Assembly (NCBI GenBank): GCA_947167635.1 | Contig: CAMVIT010000009.1 | Location: 1-64,000, forward strand | Source: F23-D06 sp947167635 | GTDB taxonomy: Bacteria; Bacteroidota; Bacteroidia; Bacteroidales; WCHB1-69 | Length of the DNA: 64,000 nt | Direction: 5' to 3' | Shown: piece by piece, positions 60,148 through 64,000 of the stretch | Layout of the letters: every line of letters begins with the position of its first letter | Position numbering within the stretch: the stretch's first letter is position 1 | Program-made: the position numbers and the translations under genes | Notes under the pieces: generated by a model | What the model was told of the DNA's origin: nothing | Database searches by the model: none | What the model saw: the letters and a program-made list of their open reading frames with translations, nothing else

Positions 60148-60978
60148 ATGAAAAGAACGTTATGCCTATCTCTTATCACAATCTCCATTCTATCAATAGG
60201 ATGCAGCAAGAAATTATCCACCTTCACAACCCACAACATGAATGGCGAGTGCGGTTTCATCGTCAAAACCGACCCTAAAATGTTTGACGAAGACCAAGGG
60301 GTAGGCAACAGCTATACGCTTGTCTGGCCCGACAAAGGCATGATAAGCAAAGAAGCCGAAAAGGAGCTGATCATACAGACCTTTGGAGACAGCACCGCCA
60401 CCACAGCCGACGAGGCTGCGAAACGGTTTCTGAAGAATCACTGGCTCGACTATGACGGAATAAAGGCCGTTCACACCCAGATCCTGGACAGCATCCCCTA
60501 CGGCCCATTCTGCACCCACTGCGACGTATCCAACAAGGTCAGCCAGGATAGCAATCTGGTCACATTCACCACTTTTACAGATTTTTACTACGCCGGCGCC
60601 GCACACGGCACCTACACGGTGGAATACCTCACCTACGACCGCAAGAAGAAACGCGTCGTCCATCTCAACGACCTGGTGGATACAAACCGTCTGGGCGAGG
60701 TCGTCCTGCGCGCCATCGAGGATCTGACCGTCAACAAGGATGTATGCGATTGTGTATTTGATGAATACAAAAACGGACAACCCATCATCGTCCCTGACAA
60801 CTTTTTCATCGACAGCACACGGAGCACCCTTAACATCGTGTTCCAGCAATATGACATCACCCCATACGCCTGCGGGCTGCAGACGGTGGTGATGCCCATC
60901 TACTGGCTCTCCAAACATCGGAATCTCACGCCATACGCCAAAGAGCTCTTCGGCAAAGGCAGCTATCTGGAAGAATAG
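60148..60978 (+). CDS. DUF3298/RsiV-like lipoprotein
   Basis: The 276-residue product has a lipoprotein signal (KRTLCLSLITISILSIGCSKK, Cys at about residue 19). The mature part includes FTDFYYAGAAHGTYTVEYLTYDRKKKRVVHLNDLVD, the DUF3298/PdaC-RsiV-type core, which binds lysozyme in RsiV. Ligand unknown here. It converges on the rubrerythrin gene with a shared hairpin between. Confidence 0.8.
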   Translation: MKRTLCLSLITISILSIGCSKKLSTFTTHNMNGECGFIVKTDPKMFDEDQGVGNSYTLVWPDKGMISKEAEKELIIQTFGDSTATTADEAAKRFLKNHWLDYDGIKAVHTQILDSIPYGPFCTHCDVSNKVSQDSNLVTFTTFTDFYYAGAAHGTYTVEYLTYDRKKKRVVHLNDLVDTNRLGEVVLRAIEDLTVNKDVCDCVFDEYKNGQPIIVPDNFFIDSTRSTLNIVFQQYDITPYACGLQTVVMPIYWLSKHRNLTPYAKELFGKGSYLEE

Positions 60979-60981
60979 GCT

Positions 60982-61047
60982 GTTGGATTTTGGATTTTGG
61001 CTGTTAGCTGTCGGATATTGGCGTTAGTCCAAAGTCCAAAATCCAAC
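60982..61047. terminator. Bidirectional hairpin between lipoprotein and rubrerythrin genes
   Basis: GTTGGATTTTGGATTTTGG (60982-61000) and CCAAAGTCCAAAATCCAAC (61029-61047) form a 19-bp stem with one mismatch over a 28-nt loop. It lies between the two converging stops. Confidence 0.7.
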
Positions 61048-61053
61048 GTCCGA

Positions 61054-61602
61054 TTATTTCTTAAAATAACGGTTGAAGAGGCCTTCAAAGCCTTTGCCGT
61101 GGCGAGCTTCGTCTTTCGCCATCTCGTGGACGGTGTCGTGGATGGCATCCAGGTTCAGTTCCTTGGCACGGCGAGCGATGCGCATCTTGTCCTCGCAAGC
61201 GCCGCACTCCGCCACCATACGCTTCTCAAGGTTGGTCTTGGTGTCCCAAACCACCTCACCCAACAGCTCGGCGAAACGGGCGCAGTGGTCGGCCTCCTCG
61301 AAAGCATAACGGCGGAAAGCCTCGGCGATTTCAGGATACCCCTCGCGATCGGCCTGACGACTCATCGCCAAGTACATACCCACCTCGGTGGCCTCCCCCA
61401 TGAAATGGGCGTTGAGATCCTTCTTCATCTCGTCATCCGTATCCTTGGCAACACCGATCACGTGCTCGGTGACAAAATTCAGGCCGGCACTCTCATCCAG
61501 CACTTTCCATTCCACTAACTGTTTGCATTGGGGACATCTTTCAGGAGCTTCCGTTCCTTCGTGAACATAGCCGCAAATCGGGCATACAAATTTCTTCATC
61601 AT
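61054..61602 (-). CDS. Reverse rubrerythrin
   Basis: The 182-residue product has the rubredoxin domain at the N-terminus (CPICGYVH, CPQC), opposite to classical rubrerythrin, followed by the ferritin-like diiron domain (ATEVGMYLAMSRQADREGYPEIAEAFRRYAFEEADHCARF; DEARHGKGFEGL). It reduces peroxide in anaerobes. A promoter lies at 61781, with a candidate 33-codon ORF between. Confidence 0.93.
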   Translation of the reverse strand: MMKKFVCPICGYVHEGTEAPERCPQCKQLVEWKVLDESAGLNFVTEHVIGVAKDTDDEMKKDLNAHFMGEATEVGMYLAMSRQADREGYPEIAEAFRRYAFEEADHCARFAELLGEVVWDTKTNLEKRMVAECGACEDKMRIARRAKELNLDAIHDTVHEMAKDEARHGKGFEGLFNRYFKK

Positions 61603-61652
61603 TTTGGTTGGTTTTAATTGGGTTTAATATTAATAAAAGCAGTTGTTGTATA

Positions 61653-61754
61653 TTACCGTCCGAGCCACTTCACCTCGAAGGACTTCATCTCTTGCAGGGC
61701 AAAGATGGACACCACTGACATCGGAAACAATGCGGACAAGAAAATTCTCTTCAT
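61653..61754 (-). CDS. Candidate 33-residue peptide upstream of rubrerythrin
   Basis: ATG at 61752-61754 opens a 33-codon frame (MKRIFLSALFPMSVVSIFA, then LQEMKSFEVKWLGR, stop TAA). It starts 27 bp after a TATTTTTG element and ends 51 bp before the rubrerythrin start. The N-terminal half looks like a signal or membrane segment. It may be a leader peptide, a small membrane peptide or a gene remnant; no homologue is known to me. Confidence 0.35.
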   Translation of the reverse strand: MKRIFLSALFPMSVVSIFALQEMKSFEVKWLGR

Positions 61755-61780
61755 ATTTTTTACTCAAATTAATTTCGCTG

Positions 61781-61788
61781 CAAAAATA
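61781..61788 (-). promoter_or_regulatory. -7 promoter element for the rubrerythrin transcript
   Basis: TATTTTTG on the minus strand, 27 bp before the small ORF and 179 bp before rubrerythrin. Confidence 0.5.
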
Positions 61789-61810
61789 ATAATATTATCC
61801 ATGGCATCGT

Positions 61811-61818
61811 TACTTTTG
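61811..61818 (+). promoter_or_regulatory. -7 promoter element for the lipoprotein at 61855
   Basis: TACTTTTG, 36 bp before the ATG at 61855; divergent from the rubrerythrin promoter. Confidence 0.45.
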
Positions 61819-61854
61819 CATTATTTCTATCTTGTATTATTTCTTTCTTTGCTT

Positions 61855-63087
61855 ATGAAAACCAATCTCTTCAAATCCAGAACAGGAAACAAATTCTTCG
61901 CGGCAATAGCCTTTTCAGCCATTCTAATGCTTTTGGCCGCCTGCACCCGCGAACCCGTGGAACCGACACCGCCGAACCCGACAATCCAGGAACTGCCGCC
62001 CATCGAGTACACCCCTGAAGTGAACGATCCGGTCACCAATGACTTCACGATGGTCAAAGCCTGCATCGGGAAAAACTTGAATGAAGCCGTTGCCATCATC
62101 AATGAGCGGGACTACCATTTAGACAATAATAGCAGTTCCGACCCGGAATTGGACCACTACATCCATACCGAAAACGGGACAGAAAAGCACCTCGCGTTTT
62201 GGCGTCCAAGCCAATCCGTTGTTCATCAAGGCGAACTCTATGTCAAAGACCAGGAGTTGCCCGTAATGCTACTCTTTTACAAACAATGGCTGCAGGAATT
62301 CCGCGCCTCCTCAGCATACGGAAAATTAGCACGCACCTACTTTTCCGGGCGCGTGGATGGCAATACCCTGAACATCCAGTCTCTTGACGAGCTTATTGCC
62401 GCTATGGATAATCTCCAATCCGCCTCCGACATCAACATCACTGCGAATGGAAATGACATTTATGGCAACGAGTATGAAATATTTCTTTTATACGGAAACC
62501 ACACCAAATGGGTGGAGTTGCGTATCTTAAATTCACGCGCAGGGCAACCTTCCGATGATTTCACCCAAAGCGACTTGCAGGATACGGATCTACACAAGAA
62601 CATTCTGATTTCCAAAGTGGATTATCTCACATTCCGACACAAAGGATTCTATGCCCTGAATGTTCAGAACCCAGTTCAGTCTGGCTCCGAAATCCCCTTT
62701 ATCGCCCAATACCAATCACCCGGCGATTTCGGTTGGATCAAGTTATACTATCAAAACACAACCAATCTACTGATGTCCGGAAGCATCGTCTGGTCGGGAT
62801 GCGGCGAGTTGGAATTCCCTACCGGTTTCCGGGCCGGCAGACAACTCAACAACAGACTACCCTATCCAGGACAGAATAAGATTGCTTTCATCAACAATGC
62901 AGGTACTTACCAGACCGTGACAGATGATGCAGACCTCCAGCGCATCTGGCAGACCGTCTCCATGCAGCAAGAGTTCCAGCACTATTATGCGAACAGCCAC
63001 AAAAAAGTGGCAGTTTATCTGTACACTCCGAGTGTTGGCATAGGCAACCCCGCCGACTGGTACTATCTGGTGTTTGTGGAGCAATAG
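61855..63087 (+). CDS. Lipoprotein of unknown function
   Basis: From MKTNLFKSRTGNKFF the product has 410 residues with a lipoprotein signal (LMLLAAC) and a Pro-rich stretch (REPVEPTPPNPTIQELPP) after the Cys. The rest is a globular domain of alternating strands and helices with no recognised motif. The open frame begins at 61618, but the earlier part lies before the promoter and has no signal peptide. Likely outer-membrane anchored. Confidence 0.7.
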   Translation: MKTNLFKSRTGNKFFAAIAFSAILMLLAACTREPVEPTPPNPTIQELPPIEYTPEVNDPVTNDFTMVKACIGKNLNEAVAIINERDYHLDNNSSSDPELDHYIHTENGTEKHLAFWRPSQSVVHQGELYVKDQELPVMLLFYKQWLQEFRASSAYGKLARTYFSGRVDGNTLNIQSLDELIAAMDNLQSASDINITANGNDIYGNEYEIFLLYGNHTKWVELRILNSRAGQPSDDFTQSDLQDTDLHKNILISKVDYLTFRHKGFYALNVQNPVQSGSEIPFIAQYQSPGDFGWIKLYYQNTTNLLMSGSIVWSGCGELEFPTGFRAGRQLNNRLPYPGQNKIAFINNAGTYQTVTDDADLQRIWQTVSMQQEFQHYYANSHKKVAVYLYTPSVGIGNPADWYYLVFVEQ

Positions 63088-63147
63088 CAGCTGTTGGTGG
63101 CGGGTCGTTGGCTGTGAACCGTGATGAGTGATCAGAATGTGGTTTCC

Positions 63148-63182
63148 AAAAAAAACGGCGGAACAGGCAACCCTGTCCGCCG
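63148..63182 (-). terminator. Rho-independent terminator of the small lipoprotein gene
   Basis: CGGCGGACAGG and CCTGTTCCGCCG (63156-63182) form a GC-rich stem with one bulge and a short loop, followed by TTTTTTTT on the minus strand. It lies 24 bp after the stop at 63207. Confidence 0.85.
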
Positions 63183-63206
63183 ATTGGTTTATGGCATGGC
63201 GCAATA

Positions 63207-63416
63207 CTATTTGCACTTGTAAAAGTCCATGCCGGCCTCGTCGTTGAGTTTCTTTTCCATGGCCTTGCAGTCATCCTTGTTCATGTTCTCGTCCTCGAAG
63301 ACGGCAACCGCATGGGTGACATCAGTCTTTAAGTAGCAATGACAGCCCTTGCTGCAGGAGGTGGAGACAGCGGCCAGCAGAAATGCTGCTGAAACTAAAA
63401 CCAAAATTTTTTTCAT
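63207..63416 (-). CDS. Small cysteine-rich lipoprotein
   Basis: The 69-residue product has a lipoprotein signal (KKILVLVSAAFLLAAVSTSC) and a mature part with CHCYLKTDVTHAV and DCKAMEKKL..MDFYKCK. Four mature cysteines after the lipid-bearing one could form disulphides. No family recognised. It has its own promoter about 100 bp upstream and a strong terminator. Confidence 0.72.
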   Translation of the reverse strand: MKKILVLVSAAFLLAAVSTSCSKGCHCYLKTDVTHAVAVFEDENMNKDDCKAMEKKLNDEAGMDFYKCK

Positions 63417-63512
63417 ACTTTTTTTGAAGGGGACTTCTATTTTTTACTTCTTCGCGTTGCCGCCGACCTTGATGCGAAGTCCGTTAAACATCAAGATAAG
63501 CAAACAACGCTG

Positions 63513-63520
63513 CAAAATTA
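63513..63520 (-). promoter_or_regulatory. -7 promoter element for the small lipoprotein
   Basis: TAATTTTG on the minus strand, 96 bp before the start at 63416. The leader contains a 15-codon frame (MFNGLRIKVGGNAKK). Confidence 0.4.
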
Positions 63521-63589
63521 ATTCTTTTATCTATTCATAGGATGCAAAAAATCCAAAAGGTTGCAGTTTGTTGATATTTTTTTTGTTTT

Positions 63590-64000
63590 AGTTGATTCAA
63601 CTATTTGATTTTTAGTTGGTTAATCAATTCGTTCCAAGACGCATAACTTGCTCGTATCGGCATAGGTTGTAGACAAGGTTCGTCAGGGTGTTGTAGGCTG
63701 CGTTCCGCGCAAAACCGACCACACGGCTGGACATTCCGTGAAGGCTCTCTTCCATGAACCCGAACACATGTTCCACCCTCACGCGCAGCTTCGAGTTCTT
63801 CCTGTTGATGGTCTCCTGCCATTTGCTGATCTTCTTGCCTCGGGTGTTCCGCTTGATCACCTTGTCCTTCATCCCGAACTTCCGCATCACCCTCTTCACC
63901 ACTTTGCCGATGTAGGCACTGTCAGCGAGCAAATCCTCACCCCTGTCATTCTCATCCACAAGCTCTTTCACCGGCTTGGAGTCGTGGTCGGAAGCAGTCG
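63590..64000 (-). mobile_element. IS5-type insertion sequence, partial
   Basis: The 3' part of an insertion sequence running off the right edge. The left boundary is not fixed; an imperfect inverted repeat (AGTTGATT...AATCAATT) around 63590-63627 may mark or lie near the end. No target duplication can be checked. Confidence 0.6.
63624..64000 (-). CDS. IS5-family DDE transposase, C-terminal part
   Basis: About 125 residues are visible; the 5' part lies beyond the right edge. DHDSKPVKELVDEN and LLADSAYIGK hold the second Asp region, and RVRVEHVFGFMEES supplies the Glu of the DDE triad, followed by the usual YNTLTNLVYNLCRYEQV end. The frame has no interruption, so the gene may be active. Confidence 0.85.
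   Translation of the reverse strand, partial: TASDHDSKPVKELVDENDRGEDLLADSAYIGKVVKRVMRKFGMKDKVIKRNTRGKKISKWQETINRKNSKLRVRVEHVFGFMEESLHGMSSRVVGFARNAAYNTLTNLVYNLCRYEQVMRLGTN

Noticed and set aside
63429..63540. 15-codon leader peptide of the small lipoprotein (MFNGLRIKVGGNAKK) as a separate gene
   Set aside because: It is too short to support; noted only as a possible leader frame in the promoter entry.

Overview
The window comes from a member of the Bacteroidetes, most likely the order Bacteroidales. The evidence is direct: almost every transcription start region carries the TAnnTTTG -7 element typical of the phylum, the primary sigma factor is the short Bacteroidetes form, and several genes belong to families largely confined to the phylum (DUF4271, DUF4292, DUF3078, DUF4846, PorZ, type IX secretion sorting domains). 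Lysine 5,6-aminomutase genes point to an amino-acid-fermenting anaerobe of the Porphyromonas type; the genus cannot be fixed from the sequence.

The left 12 kb is accessory DNA. It holds a cut-off exported caspase-like protein, a DUF4062/ATPase protein with a 12-bp coding repeat, a hipBA toxin-antitoxin pair flanked by a membrane-protein gene and a 3' scrap of its paralogue, an AAA/DUF4143 ATPase, a HemN-like radical SAM protein, a truncated radical SAM gene coupled to a CAT-like acetyltransferase, a zinc-ribbon protein and a CPBP protease. Next comes the most unusual locus: a REP-associated HUH (Y1) transposase-like gene at 9642-10820. Twelve copies of a short palindromic repeat lie in four groups: upstream of the CAT-like gene, in the 5' leader, inside the coding sequence, and across the 3' end. 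The spacing is 31 bp outside the reading frame and exactly 30 bp inside it, so the internal copies are translated as a 4 x 10-residue repeat.

From about 12 kb to 28 kb the window is mostly conserved core genes on the minus strand: rsmI, tRNA-Leu(CAG), kdsD, queG, a DUF4292 protein, lpxB, a YqeY protein, mnmA, an FtsE-like ATPase, gyrB and the kamE/Tudor-like/kamD lysine operon. A plus-strand pair for an envelope protein and a helix-hairpin-helix beta-barrel protein interrupts it. From 28 to 37 kb a plus-strand run holds msrC, an MBOAT acyltransferase with its AlgX/DHHW partner, rbfA, a LolC-like permease, porZ and recO. From 37 to 53 kb the minus strand carries rpoN, asnS, the primary sigma factor, a DUF3078 protein, an arginase-fold pseudoenzyme, topA, a short RibF, pheT, yidD, rnpA, hemD, a DUF4271 protein, a T9SS cargo, an RluA enzyme and panB.

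The last 10 kb contains a long KamA-family radical SAM protein, an M50B-like protease, a helical-repeat protein, glnS, gcvT, three lipoproteins, a reverse rubrerythrin preceded by a candidate 33-codon ORF, and the 3' part of an IS5-type transposase running off the right edge.

The genes combine into recognisable themes: LPS and envelope biogenesis (kdsD, lpxB, LolC-like, porZ), translation and tRNA maturation (asnS, glnS, pheT, mnmA, queG, rsmI, rnpA, rbfA), lysine and glycine catabolism (kamDE, kamA-like, gcvT) and oxidative defence (msrC, rubrerythrin).
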